Part shown: piece by piece, positions 1-5,851 of the stretch
Position numbering within the stretch: position 1 is the stretch's first letter
Layout: each line of letters opens with the position of its first letter
Source: DATEFF01 sp964586395
GTDB taxonomy: Bacteria; Patescibacteriota; Saccharimonadia; Saccharimonadales; EFPC-124
Assembly: GCA_964586395.1 (NCBI GenBank)
Contig: CAZPGP010000026.1
Span: 1-14,412 of the forward strand
Direction of reading: 5' to 3'
DNA: 14,412 nt
Notes under the pieces: model-generated
What the model was told of the DNA's origin: nothing
What the model saw: the letters and a program-made list of their open reading frames with translations, nothing else
Database searches by the model: none
Position numbers and translations under genes: made by a program

Positions 1-2
1 TG

Positions 3-1046
3 CGTATTTACGCCTTCTCGGCGCTTGCGACGATCGCAACATTTGTCGCCGTCGCCTATTACGGTGGTGCAGCCGCGCTGCTAACCGTCCTGGTGCTGAG
101 CGCGTTGGAAATTACCTTTAGCTTCGACAACGCTGTCGTGAACGCTAAGGTCCTAGAGAAGATGCCGCCATTTTGGCAGAAAGCCTTCTTGACCGTCGGT
201 ATCTTGATTGCTGTGTTTGGTATGCGCCTTGTACTACCAATCGTGCTAGTAGCTGCCACAGCCAACCTGGGAATGGGTGACGTCGTCCGGCTAGCGATGG
301 AGCATCCAGAGGAGTACGCGCACCACCTTGAGGAAGCGCATCCGATTATTGCGTCGTTCGGTGGTATTTTCCTGCTGATGATTTTCATTGAGTTCATCCT
401 GGACTATGGCCGCAAGGTGCATTGGCTGAGTGTGCTTGAGGCGCCGCTGGTGAAGATCGGTCGTATCCGTCAGGTTGCGCCGCTGCTCGCATTGATTGCG
501 TTGGCTGCTGTAACGCACTTCCTGGCCGGAGACCACAAGTTTGAGGTAATGAGTGCGGGTATCTTGGGCCTAATTCTTTACTTGGGTATCCGCAGCCTGG
601 CTGAAGTCTTTGAGCTGAAGCACCAAAGCCAGATGAAGAAAGCGGGCCTAGACAAGAGGGCTCTCATGCGAATGGGCGCTATCAACTTCCTATACCTGGA
701 ACTGTTGGATGCCAGCTTTAGCTTCGATGGCGTGATTGGCGCATTTGCCATTACCAACATGGTATTGCTGATCGCTGCTGGTCTGGGTGTCGGTGCGGTG
801 TGGGTCCGTTCCATGACTATTCACATCGTTCGCCGCAAGACTCTGCTGAAGTACCGCTACCTCGACCACGGCGCGCATTACGCTATTGGTGCGTTGGCTG
901 CGATGCTGCTTCTGGGTATGAAGTACGAAATTCCAGAGGCAGTGACGGGTACAATTGGTATCGGTATCATCGCCTTTGCCTTCTACAGTTCATGGCGATA
1001 CAACCAAAAGCACAAACCGCCTGAGGCGGAACTGCACCGAATCTAG
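3..1046 (+). CDS. DUF475 / TerC-superfamily integral membrane protein, 5' end cut by the window
   Basis: The frame is open from base 3 without a stop, so the true start lies upstream; the ATG at 93 is internal. The protein is polytopic and has two matching half-motifs typical of the DUF475/TerC superfamily: ALEITFSFDNAVVNAKVL near the N end of the visible part, and LELLDASFSFDGVIGAFAIT about 200 residues later. The SFDN and SFDG acidic residues sit in membrane helices, as in TerC/Alx-type proteins, where they are thought to take part in metal-ion transport or metal-stress resistance. The C-terminal tail is short, polar and cytoplasm-like. The TAG stop overlaps the stop of the convergent gene by four bases (CTAG at 1043-1046), and a plus-strand terminator hairpin follows inside that gene. 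The substrate cannot be told from sequence. Family call is firm, function is inference. Confidence 0.85.
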   Translation, partial: RIYAFSALATIATFVAVAYYGGAAALLTVLVLSALEITFSFDNAVVNAKVLEKMPPFWQKAFLTVGILIAVFGMRLVLPIVLVAATANLGMGDVVRLAMEHPEEYAHHLEEAHPIIASFGGIFLLMIFIEFILDYGRKVHWLSVLEAPLVKIGRIRQVAPLLALIALAAVTHFLAGDHKFEVMSAGILGLILYLGIRSLAEVFELKHQSQMKKAGLDKRALMRMGAINFLYLELLDASFSFDGVIGAFAITNMVLLIAAGLGVGAVWVRSMTIHIVRRKTLLKYRYLDHGAHYAIGALAAMLLLGMKYEIPEAVTGTIGIGIIAFAFYSSWRYNQKHKPPEAELHRI

Positions 1047-1981
1047 CGCTTGCTTCGGCGGCGTTTGGCCTGTGGGCGCGGTAGGAGATCACTTCTCTCC
1101 ACCGCGCCTTTTGCTGGTGGAGCAACTTGGCGTTTGAGCTCGCAGAGTTTGACGAATCCATCGCTGATGATGCGTACACCGAGCGTCTGCCCGCGGCCAC
1201 GGTACGGCTCGCCTGAGCGGATGTCGCTGACGTTTCGCAACACGCCGGCTTGTTCGAGTGATTCGATGATGAAGTCGCGTTCGAAGTTGGCGTCCGGGTG
1301 GACCTGGTGGGTGATTTGGCCATTACGCCAACGGACGGCGACAGGACCGGAGTCATAAATAGCTGCGCCTACCCACAGGGAGTATTTGCGACGGAGTAAT
1401 CCCTTGAAGAGTGTGCGCCAGAATCCTTGGTGCTCGTTCCATTTTTGTTGCTCGAACGGATTGTTACGTGCATCAACACGCCAGAATCGTACGTGATGGC
1501 GGTGGCGTGGGCTATTGCCGACAGGAATTTGAAAGCCGAGGTCCTGGCTGCGGCCAAAGAGATAAAGTCGGCTGAAGGGTGCGGTCAGATATGGTCGGTC
1601 CATCAGGAGTGCCCAACCTTCGCGGAGAGAGTTCTTCCAGGTTGCTGGGTCGGCGGTGTGCCAGCCAGCTTTCTGCATCGCCCAGATGAAATCCTTCTCG
1701 GAATGCGCCAGTACGGCGATATTCACCGGGTCCGATGCCCAACCATCTCCGGTGGTTGTTACGGCTGGGACGTGGTTTGGCTTGTATACAAATCGCAGAA
1801 TTCGGACGGCTGCCGGGATGCCAAAATACGCCATGACGCTGTAGGTTATCAGCGCCGCCCACAGGGCCGGAATGCGTCGGTCGAGGAATGGGAATAATGT
1901 GAACGCCGTAAAATAAGCCAGCGCGATTACGGCGGCCAGAATACCAAGACGACGAAGCACCAACACGACGAAAGGGATCAT
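1043..1981 (-). CDS. LssY C-terminal-domain membrane protein
   Basis: 312 residues. Two hydrophobic helices at the N end (about 5-30 and 38-60) are followed by a soluble domain (about 70-285) with the pattern of the LssY_C family: DPVNIAVLAHSE near 84, then LFGRSQDLGFQ (141-151) and the run NSPRHRHHVRFW (156-167), rich in Arg and His. The tail is strongly basic (KRRRSKR) and looks unconserved. LssY_C domains often occur fused behind DedA or PAP2 phosphatase domains in membrane-lipid or cell-envelope proteins; here the PAP2 partner is a separate divergent gene beginning 70 bases away, which supports a shared role in lipid-phosphate or undecaprenyl-phosphate metabolism. The biochemical role of LssY_C is not settled. 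Start chosen at ATG 1981: the -10 box ends 8 bases upstream, so the mRNA is probably leaderless. The stop overlaps that of the DUF475 gene. Confidence 0.75.
   Translation of the reverse strand: MIPFVVLVLRRLGILAAVIALAYFTAFTLFPFLDRRIPALWAALITYSVMAYFGIPAAVRILRFVYKPNHVPAVTTTGDGWASDPVNIAVLAHSEKDFIWAMQKAGWHTADPATWKNSLREGWALLMDRPYLTAPFSRLYLFGRSQDLGFQIPVGNSPRHRHHVRFWRVDARNNPFEQQKWNEHQGFWRTLFKGLLRRKYSLWVGAAIYDSGPVAVRWRNGQITHQVHPDANFERDFIIESLEQAGVLRNVSDIRSGEPYRGRGQTLGVRIISDGFVKLCELKRQVAPPAKGAVERSDLLPRPQAKRRRSKR
1075..1112 (+). terminator. Rho-independent terminator of the DUF475 gene, inside the convergent gene
   Basis: An 8-bp GC-rich stem (1075-1082 with 1101-1108), one bulged A at 1083, then five more pairs (1084-1088 with 1096-1100), closes a 7-nt loop and is followed directly by TTTT (1109-1112). 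It lies 29 bases after the DUF475 stop. There is no T-run on the minus-strand side, so it should act only on plus-strand transcripts. It is written into codons of the basic C-terminal tail of the LssY_C gene on the other strand. Confidence 0.7.
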
Positions 1982-1989
1982 AGTAGTTC

Positions 1990-1998
1990 ATTATACCA
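1990..1998 (-). promoter_or_regulatory. Extended -10 promoter of the LssY_C gene
   Basis: The minus strand reads TGGTATAAT, a perfect extended -10 (TGnTATAAT), with seven bases between it and the ATG at 1981. No good -35 is visible. Initiation at the usual distance would put the first transcribed base at or within about two bases of the ATG. Confidence 0.7.
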
Positions 1999-2017
1999 AG
2001 CGAGTGAGACTCGCTTG
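1997..2017. promoter_or_regulatory. Palindromic candidate operator between two divergent promoters
   Basis: Perfect inverted repeat: arms CAAGCGAGT (1997-2005) and ACTCGCTTG (2009-2017), spacer GAG. It overlaps the first bases of the minus-strand extended -10 and the -35 hexamer (2015-2020) of the PAP2 promoter, so a dimeric repressor bound here could block both genes. It is not a terminator, since no T-run follows on either strand. No regulator gene is visible in the window. Confidence 0.5.
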
Positions 2018-2042
2018 CAATATGAGCGCGTCGAGCTATGCT
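2015..2042 (+). promoter_or_regulatory. Sigma70-type promoter of the PAP2 gene
   Basis: TTGCAA (2015-2020), 16-bp spacer, TATGCT (2037-2042). Eight bases separate the -10 from ATG 2051. The TTG at 2015 could be misread as a start codon of a longer frame, but it is better explained as the -35 element. Confidence 0.6.
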
Positions 2043-2050
2043 TAAAAGTG

Positions 2051-2539
2051 ATGCAGCAGCTCACTGATATTATTATTCGAATCATGGCTGATGGCCTGGT
2101 TGTGCCAATTGTTCTGGTGGCAGCCTGGGCGATGTTGCGGCTGCCCCAGAAAGAACGACTTGATCGAATCGCGCGTGGAATTGTGGCTGGACTGGTTGCG
2201 CTGCTGTCGGCGAAGCTCCTGAGCCTGTTTTATCAGGATGGCGAGCGACCTTTTATGATTTTGGGCGTTGATGCTAAGGCGGCGTACCTCAACAACCCCG
2301 GCTTCCCATCAGACCACGTGCTGTTCGTGTTTGCGATTACATTTGTGGTGTGGGCGAGCACCAAGAATAAGCCGCTTACTTTGGCCTTATTGATTATGAG
2401 CGTTATGGTTGCCGCCGGCCGCGTGCTGGCGCTGGTACACACACCACTAGATGTGCTGGGTGGGTTTGCCGCGGCACTGTTGGCGGTGACTTTGGTGTAC
2501 GGTCGTAGCTTTTACCGAACTGAGCAGTTGCCTCGTTAG
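2051..2539 (+). CDS. BcrC-like PAP2 phosphatase, probable undecaprenyl-diphosphatase
   Basis: 162 residues from ATG 2051, almost all membrane-embedded. The three PAP2 phosphatase motifs are present: K55 with ERPF (65-68); FPSDH (85-89), using the PSDH form seen in BcrC-type enzymes; and GRVLALVHTPLDVLGG (123-138), with Arg124, the catalytic His130 and Asp134. BcrC-type enzymes hydrolyse undecaprenyl diphosphate on the outer membrane face to recycle the lipid carrier for peptidoglycan, and they affect bacitracin resistance. The length fits the short BcrC branch. It stands divergent from an LssY_C gene, a domain often found fused to PAP2. A longer reading from TTG 2015 is rejected because it would run through the promoter. 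Substrate is inferred; a broader lipid phosphatase remains possible. Confidence 0.8.
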   Translation: MQQLTDIIIRIMADGLVVPIVLVAAWAMLRLPQKERLDRIARGIVAGLVALLSAKLLSLFYQDGERPFMILGVDAKAAYLNNPGFPSDHVLFVFAITFVVWASTKNKPLTLALLIMSVMVAAGRVLALVHTPLDVLGGFAAALLAVTLVYGRSFYRTEQLPR

Positions 2540-2557
2540 GCTAACTTCTAGTACAAT
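2528..2557 (+). promoter_or_regulatory. Probable promoter of the 179-residue membrane protein gene
   Basis: TTGCCT (2528-2533), 18-bp spacer, TACAAT (2552-2557); the -35 lies inside the end of the PAP2 gene. The -10 ends ten bases before ATG 2568, giving a leader of only a few bases. Confidence 0.45.
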
Positions 2558-2567
2558 AAGCAAAAAT

Positions 2568-3107
2568 ATGGTAAGTGAGGTACAGACCGTGGCTGCAAGT
2601 GAAGGTGTTCCCCAGATTCCGACCGTCGAGGACGATTCGAGTTTATTGATTATCCCTGAAGGCATTGACCTGCTGCGCGTCGGCTTGCTCGGCGTACTTG
2701 TTGGCGTGTTTATCCCGGCGCTGACTTGGCTGCTGCAGAAGTTCCTCATCACGCCAGTCTTCTGTCGTGAAGCTTCGGCCCTGTCCGTGTGTGGTACTGG
2801 CGATTTGACGACCTACTACATCGCGACCGTTGTACTGGGCGTGGTGGCTGTCGCCCTGATGGCGAACTGGCAGATTTTCCGCCCACTTCTAATCGCCGTT
2901 GCCTCGGTTGCGGCTCTCTGGGGCTTGCAGCGCTACGCTGGCGACACCATTGCGAGCGCTGGCGTTGAGTATTACGTTACCTCTGCAATTCTGTTTGCAC
3001 TTGCTTTCCTGCTATTTTACTGGCTGCTTCGTCTGAAGAGCTTTGCGCTGAGCGTGATATTAACGGTAATCGCGGTAGTTCTGATTCGCTGGGCACTCCT
3101 AGCGTAA
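2568..3107 (+). CDS. Unrecognised polytopic membrane protein, about five helices
   Basis: I do not recognise this family. From ATG 2568 it has 179 residues: an acidic polar N-terminal region (1-35), then hydrophobic stretches at about 38-58, 83-104, 106-122, 133-155 and 159-178. Cys66 and Cys75 lie nine residues apart in the loop between helices 1 and 2 and could form a disulfide if that loop is outside. The last helix ends at the C terminus. A second start is possible at GTG 2589, which has GAGG (2577-2580) eight bases upstream and would remove seven residues; the -10 box near 2557 fits either a leaderless ATG start or a short leader to the GTG. It sits 21 bases before rmuC on the same strand. 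No function is proposed. Confidence 0.65.
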   Translation: MVSEVQTVAASEGVPQIPTVEDDSSLLIIPEGIDLLRVGLLGVLVGVFIPALTWLLQKFLITPVFCREASALSVCGTGDLTTYYIATVVLGVVAVALMANWQIFRPLLIAVASVAALWGLQRYAGDTIASAGVEYYVTSAILFALAFLLFYWLLRLKSFALSVILTVIAVVLIRWALLA

Positions 3108-3119
3108 GCAGTTATACTG
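3091..3119 (+). promoter_or_regulatory. Possible promoter of rmuC
   Basis: TGGGCA (3091-3096), 17-bp spacer, TATACT (3114-3119), nine bases before ATG 3129. The -35 is weak (4 of 6). GGAGGG lies between the -10 and the start, but too near the ATG to be a standard ribosome site. Read-through from the upstream gene is also possible. Confidence 0.4.
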
Positions 3120-3128
3120 GAGGGTGGA

Positions 3129-4220
3129 ATGACTACGACTATTTTGATTGTGCTGTTGGTGCTGGTGGTGGCGGGCTTTGGCTTCGTTGTCTATGTGCTA
3201 GAGCAGCGACTTAAAGATCTCAAAGAAAACGCCGGCACGGCAATGCTCAAGCAAGACCTCGTCGGCCTGACTGACGGCATTGCGCAGCTGAAGGACGGTC
3301 TACAGATTCAGCTCGGCGACCGTATGGACAAGAACCAGACTATGATGCGCGAGTCGATCATGAAGCAGTTTACTGAAAGCTCCAAGCTGATTGCTGACGT
3401 GACGCAGCGTCTGGCCAAGCTGGACGAAACTAATAAGCGTGTCGTTGACGTTGCCGACGAGCTGAAGCTTCTCCAGAATGTCCTGCAAAACCCCAAGCAA
3501 CGCGGTGTACTCGGTGAATACTATCTGCACACAGTGCTCCAGAATGTCCTACCGCCCGACCGATTCCAGGCGCAGTACAAGTTTAAAGACGGTGAAATCG
3601 TGGACGCTGTCATCTTCCTAGAGAAGGGGAAGGTCCTGCCGATCGACTCCAAGTTTAGCCTTGAGAACTACAACCGTTTCGTCGAAGAGCCTGACAAGAC
3701 CAAGCGAGAGGCGCTTGCCAAGCTCATTCGCTCTGACCTAAAGGGTCGTATCGATGAGACCAGCAAATACATTCGCCCAGACGAAGACACGATGGACTTT
3801 GCGTTTATGTTCATTCCGAGCGAGGCCATCTACTATGACCTGCTGACTGGCAAGGTTGGCGGAATTATCGGCAGTACTCGTGACCTTATCGAGTACGCTT
3901 TCCGTGACAAGCACGTCATCATCGTGTCGCCGACGTCGTTTATGGCGTATCTTCAGACCGTTCTGCAGGGTCTGCGAAGCCTGCAGATCGAAGAACAAGC
4001 CAAGGATATTCAGGTTCGCGTGGGCCAGCTCGGTCGCCACCTGGAGACATACAATACGTTTATGCAGAAGCTGGGCGCGAGTCTTGGTACGACTGTCGGC
4101 CACTATAATAACGCCGCCAAAGAACTGCGCAAAGTTGACAGAGATGTCGTGAAGATCGCAAAGTCGCAGCCGGTTATCGCCGAAGCAGTGACGCTCGAGC
4201 GTCCGTTAGCGGACGAGTAG
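3129..4220 (+). CDS. rmuC: RmuC family DNA-recombination protein
   Basis: 363 residues. Order: one membrane anchor right at the N end (about 4-24), a long charged helical coiled-coil region (about 22-120), then the RmuC domain (about 121-330). The domain shows NPKQRGVLGEYYL (121-133), then VDAVIFLEKGKVLPIDSKF (158-176), where Asp159, Asp173 and Lys175 match the PD-(D/E)xK nuclease core pattern, and FMFIPSEAIYYDLL downstream. In E. coli, RmuC loss raises recombination at inverted repeats, so it is seen as a limiter of DNA rearrangement; its nuclease activity is predicted from fold. The membrane helix begins at once after the chosen ATG, which supports this start. The TAG stop directly abuts the stop of the convergent msrA-like gene, with no base between them. 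Confidence 0.9.
   Translation: MTTTILIVLLVLVVAGFGFVVYVLEQRLKDLKENAGTAMLKQDLVGLTDGIAQLKDGLQIQLGDRMDKNQTMMRESIMKQFTESSKLIADVTQRLAKLDETNKRVVDVADELKLLQNVLQNPKQRGVLGEYYLHTVLQNVLPPDRFQAQYKFKDGEIVDAVIFLEKGKVLPIDSKFSLENYNRFVEEPDKTKREALAKLIRSDLKGRIDETSKYIRPDEDTMDFAFMFIPSEAIYYDLLTGKVGGIIGSTRDLIEYAFRDKHVIIVSPTSFMAYLQTVLQGLRSLQIEEQAKDIQVRVGQLGRHLETYNTFMQKLGASLGTTVGHYNNAAKELRKVDRDVVKIAKSQPVIAEAVTLERPLADE
4200..4215. other. Small hairpin in the last codons of rmuC
   Basis: Perfect six-pair stem CGTCCG / CGGACG (4200-4205 with 4210-4215), loop TTAG, ending five bases before the convergent stop-to-stop junction. No T-run follows on either strand, so it is at most a weak or factor-assisted end point; it may also be chance from codon choice. 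Confidence 0.3.
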
Positions 4221-4658
4221 CTAGATCTCGCCGCGCATTCGCGCCAAGTAGTCTTGGTTGTAGGGTTCGGCCTGATAGAATTTGGTTGCGGGTAGAATCT
4301 CGGTCACAATCGGTTCGTCGTATTCGGCTTGCTTGGCGTTTTTGCTTTCCTCGGCCAGTTCGCGTTGGGTTTCGTCGAGATAAAAGATTATCGAGCGGAA
4401 TCGGCTTTCGTATTCAGCGGTCGGGTCGTGCAGACTCCAGAATTTATCCAACAATTGTTCGAAGCTAATTGCGTGCGGATTAAACTCTATCTGTACGGCC
4501 TCTGTATGGTCGCTAATGTCGTGATACGACGGGTTACTGCTGGTGCCGCCGGTGTAGCCCACCTCTGCGTGCACGACGCCGTGAAGCCGGCTGAGCTCGT
4601 ACTCTGGTTCCCAGAAGTTTCCCAGGGCGAAGACCGCAGTTTCAGTCGATTGGTTCAT
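4221..4658 (-). CDS. MsrA-fold protein lacking the catalytic cysteine
   Basis: 145 residues, alignable by eye along its length to peptide methionine-(S)-sulfoxide reductase: the active-site region AVFALGNFWEPEYEL (8-22), VGYTGG (33-38), SNPSYHDISDHTEAVQIEF (41-59) with the conserved Glu53, HDPT (77-80) and FYQAEPYNQDY near the C end. MsrA normally has GCFW; here the codon is AAC, giving GNFW (Asn14). The protein has no cysteine at all. The segment that usually carries a catalytic Asp before QYRS is shortened, and QYRS has become SRFRS. The frame is intact. So the fold is probably kept, but the reductase reaction cannot work by the known sulfenic-acid chemistry. It may bind methionine sulfoxide or have another role. 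Start at ATG 4658, with an extended -10 seven bases upstream (leaderless). Confidence 0.8.
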   Translation of the reverse strand: MNQSTETAVFALGNFWEPEYELSRLHGVVHAEVGYTGGTSSNPSYHDISDHTEAVQIEFNPHAISFEQLLDKFWSLHDPTAEYESRFRSIIFYLDETQRELAEESKNAKQAEYDEPIVTEILPATKFYQAEPYNQDYLARMRGEI

Positions 4659-4665
4659 GGAATCT

Positions 4666-4674
4666 ATTGTACCA
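4666..4674 (-). promoter_or_regulatory. Extended -10 promoter of the MsrA-like gene
   Basis: The minus strand reads TGGTACAAT, with seven bases to the ATG. This predicts an mRNA starting at or within about two bases of the start codon. Confidence 0.65.
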
Positions 4675-4707
4675 AAGCTCGCCTCGGTACAAACTCTCAG
4701 GTTGGCA

Positions 4708-4716
4708 TGATATACT
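4708..4716 (+). promoter_or_regulatory. Extended -10 promoter of the MIP channel gene
   Basis: TGATATACT (TGn plus TATACT). The expected start of transcription near 4723 gives a leader of about 40 bases holding GGAGGG (4745-4750), which ends 12 bases before ATG 4763. Confidence 0.6.
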
Positions 4717-4762
4717 CTGAAATATCACATCATAACCATTTCATGGAGGGAATTTCCACATT

Positions 4763-5491
4763 ATGGCCAAAGCTACTACTAAGAAACCGGCAGCAAAGGG
4801 TAAGCTCCGTCAGGAACTCGTACTCGGCGCGCTGGTAGCCGAATTGCTCGGTGGTGCATTGCTTGCATTTGCCGCACTGATGACTCAGAACAACCCGATC
4901 CTCGGTGCTCTGGCAGTCGTAGTTGGCGTGCTCGTGTTCACACAGGTGTCAGGCGCCTACCTCAACCCTGTGGTTGTGGTTGCCGCGTTGGCAATGCGAC
5001 AGATTAGCTGGGTAAAGGCAGTTGGCTACATCGTCGTCCAGGTTTTGGGTGCGATGCTGGCATACGTCATCGTATCGAAGTTTATGACCGATGGCGCAGT
5101 CTTTACGCTGTTCACTAACCCGAACGATCCACAGGTTCAGGCTGGCTACATGCAAGCACGCATGCCAGGTGAATGGAAGCCAATCTGGGGTGAATTTGTC
5201 GGTGCAATCATCTTCAGTTTTGGTATCGCGAGTGCGGTACTGGGCAAGAAGGTTGGCTTTGACCGTGCCTTCACTATCGGTGGTGCACTGTTGATTGCCC
5301 TGATTGCCGCACTGGCTGGCAGCTCTGCTGTCCTGAACCCAGCTGTTGCAACTGCTCTGAGCGCATTCTCGCAGGGTCAGTTCTGGTCATTCGCCGCTTA
5401 CGCGATTGCGCCACTCGTTGGTGCTGCGTTGGGTGCTTGGCTGTTCAAACTGCTCCAGACCGACGTCGACAACTCTGCTACCAAGGCTTAG
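4763..5491 (+). CDS. MIP-family (aquaporin-like) membrane channel
   Basis: 242 residues with a basic N tail and six hydrophobic helices. The two half-helix loops are clear: SGAYLNPVVVV (63-73; NPV in place of NPA, and Tyr in place of the usual His) and GSSAVLNPAVATAL (186-199). In ordinary aquaporins and glycerol facilitators the second loop reads NPAR, and its Arg forms the narrowest selectivity filter. Here that position is Val195, so the pore should be wider or less polar and the solute may differ from water or glycerol. A long loop (about 111-141) joins the two halves, containing DPQVQAGYMQARMPGEWKP. The gene has its own promoter, a Shine-Dalgarno site and a terminator, so it forms a single-gene unit. 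Family firm; solute unknown. Confidence 0.85.
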   Translation: MAKATTKKPAAKGKLRQELVLGALVAELLGGALLAFAALMTQNNPILGALAVVVGVLVFTQVSGAYLNPVVVVAALAMRQISWVKAVGYIVVQVLGAMLAYVIVSKFMTDGAVFTLFTNPNDPQVQAGYMQARMPGEWKPIWGEFVGAIIFSFGIASAVLGKKVGFDRAFTIGGALLIALIAALAGSSAVLNPAVATALSAFSQGQFWSFAAYAIAPLVGAALGAWLFKLLQTDVDNSATKA

Positions 5492-5509
5492 TCTCGGTTA
5501 GCTCAAAAC

Positions 5510-5543
5510 AAATAACCTCCCGGTGTGAGCTGGGAGGTTATTT
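5510..5543 (+). terminator. Terminator of the MIP channel gene
   Basis: Perfect 12-bp stem (5510-5521 with 5532-5543), 10-nt loop, and a T-rich 3' arm running into TTATTTTA. It starts 18 bases after the channel stop codon. Confidence 0.85.
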
Positions 5544-5566
5544 TATGTGATACGCTACTACATAGT

Positions 5567-5785
5567 ATGGGATTATTTCTGAATCAAAACGAACAGCGTA
5601 GTGAGCTGCAGAGCAAGATTGCTGCAGATCTACAGGAGCGTCTCAAGACTGAAGCTCTTGAAACCAGTGACAAGAAGCCGCAACCAGCTATCTTGGACAA
5701 CCAACAGCAAACAGGATCGTTTGCGTGGCTTTGGATATTGCTGGGAATTGTAGCGCTCGTCGGCGCTGTGATTGTCTTAAGGTAG
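5567..5785 (+). CDS. Small tail-anchored membrane protein, unknown function
   Basis: 72 residues from ATG 5567. The first about 45 residues are polar, charged and helix-prone (EQRSELQSKIAADLQERLKT), then a Gln-rich linker leads to one hydrophobic helix at the very C end (about 51-71), closed by Arg. This is a tail-anchored, single-pass layout with the polar part probably in the cytoplasm. A GTG at 5525 in the same frame would give 86 residues, but it lies inside the terminator hairpin of the upstream gene, so ATG 5567 is preferred. TGATACGCT (5548-5556), a weak extended -10, ends ten bases before this ATG. It is the last native-composition gene before the GC-rich island. I do not recognise a family. 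Confidence 0.6.
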   Translation: MGLFLNQNEQRSELQSKIAADLQERLKTEALETSDKKPQPAILDNQQQTGSFAWLWILLGIVALVGAVIVLR

Positions 5786-5792
5786 GGATTGT

Positions 5793-5806
5793 GTACGGCG
5801 GGTTTG
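5793..5806. repeat. Left inverted repeat of the GC-rich island
   Basis: GTACGGCGGGTTTG. The reverse complement of 6805-6818 is GTACGGCGGATTTG, so 13 of 14 bases match in inverted orientation. The pair encloses the lipoprotein gene and its hairpin. No target-site duplication is evident. Confidence 0.5.
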
Positions 5807-5813
5807 GCCTAGG

Positions 5814-5838
5814 GCCGGGCGCTGACTGCGCGCCCGGC
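5814..5838 (-). terminator. GC-only hairpin after the lipoprotein gene, no T-run
   Basis: Perfect nine-pair stem GCCGGGCGC / GCGCCCGGC (5814-5822 with 5830-5838), 7-nt loop, 13 bases beyond the lipoprotein stop. No T-run follows on the minus strand. Such GC stems without a U-tract are common after genes in high-GC Actinobacteria and differ from the T-rich terminators elsewhere in this window. Confidence 0.5.
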
Positions 5839-5851
5839 TCCTTCGCGCGTC

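Noticed and set aside
1427..1897. 156-codon plus-strand frame inside the LssY_C gene
   Set aside because: It is the shadow of a conserved minus-strand gene, with no promoter, ribosome site or protein-like motif.
2015..2050. TTG start giving a longer PAP2 protein
   Set aside because: TTG 2015 falls in a -35-like hexamer correctly spaced from TATGCT; ATG 2051 begins just before the first membrane region and fits the short BcrC-type length.
4667..4692. TTGTACC...GGTACAA inverted repeat (7-bp arms, 12-bp spacer) between msrA-like and MIP genes as an operator
   Set aside because: One arm is simply the msrA -10 region, and short arms with a long spacer are easily chance; kept only as a note.
5525..5566. 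GTG start for the small tail-anchored protein
   Set aside because: It lies inside the loop and stem of the upstream terminator; ATG 5567 is free of it.
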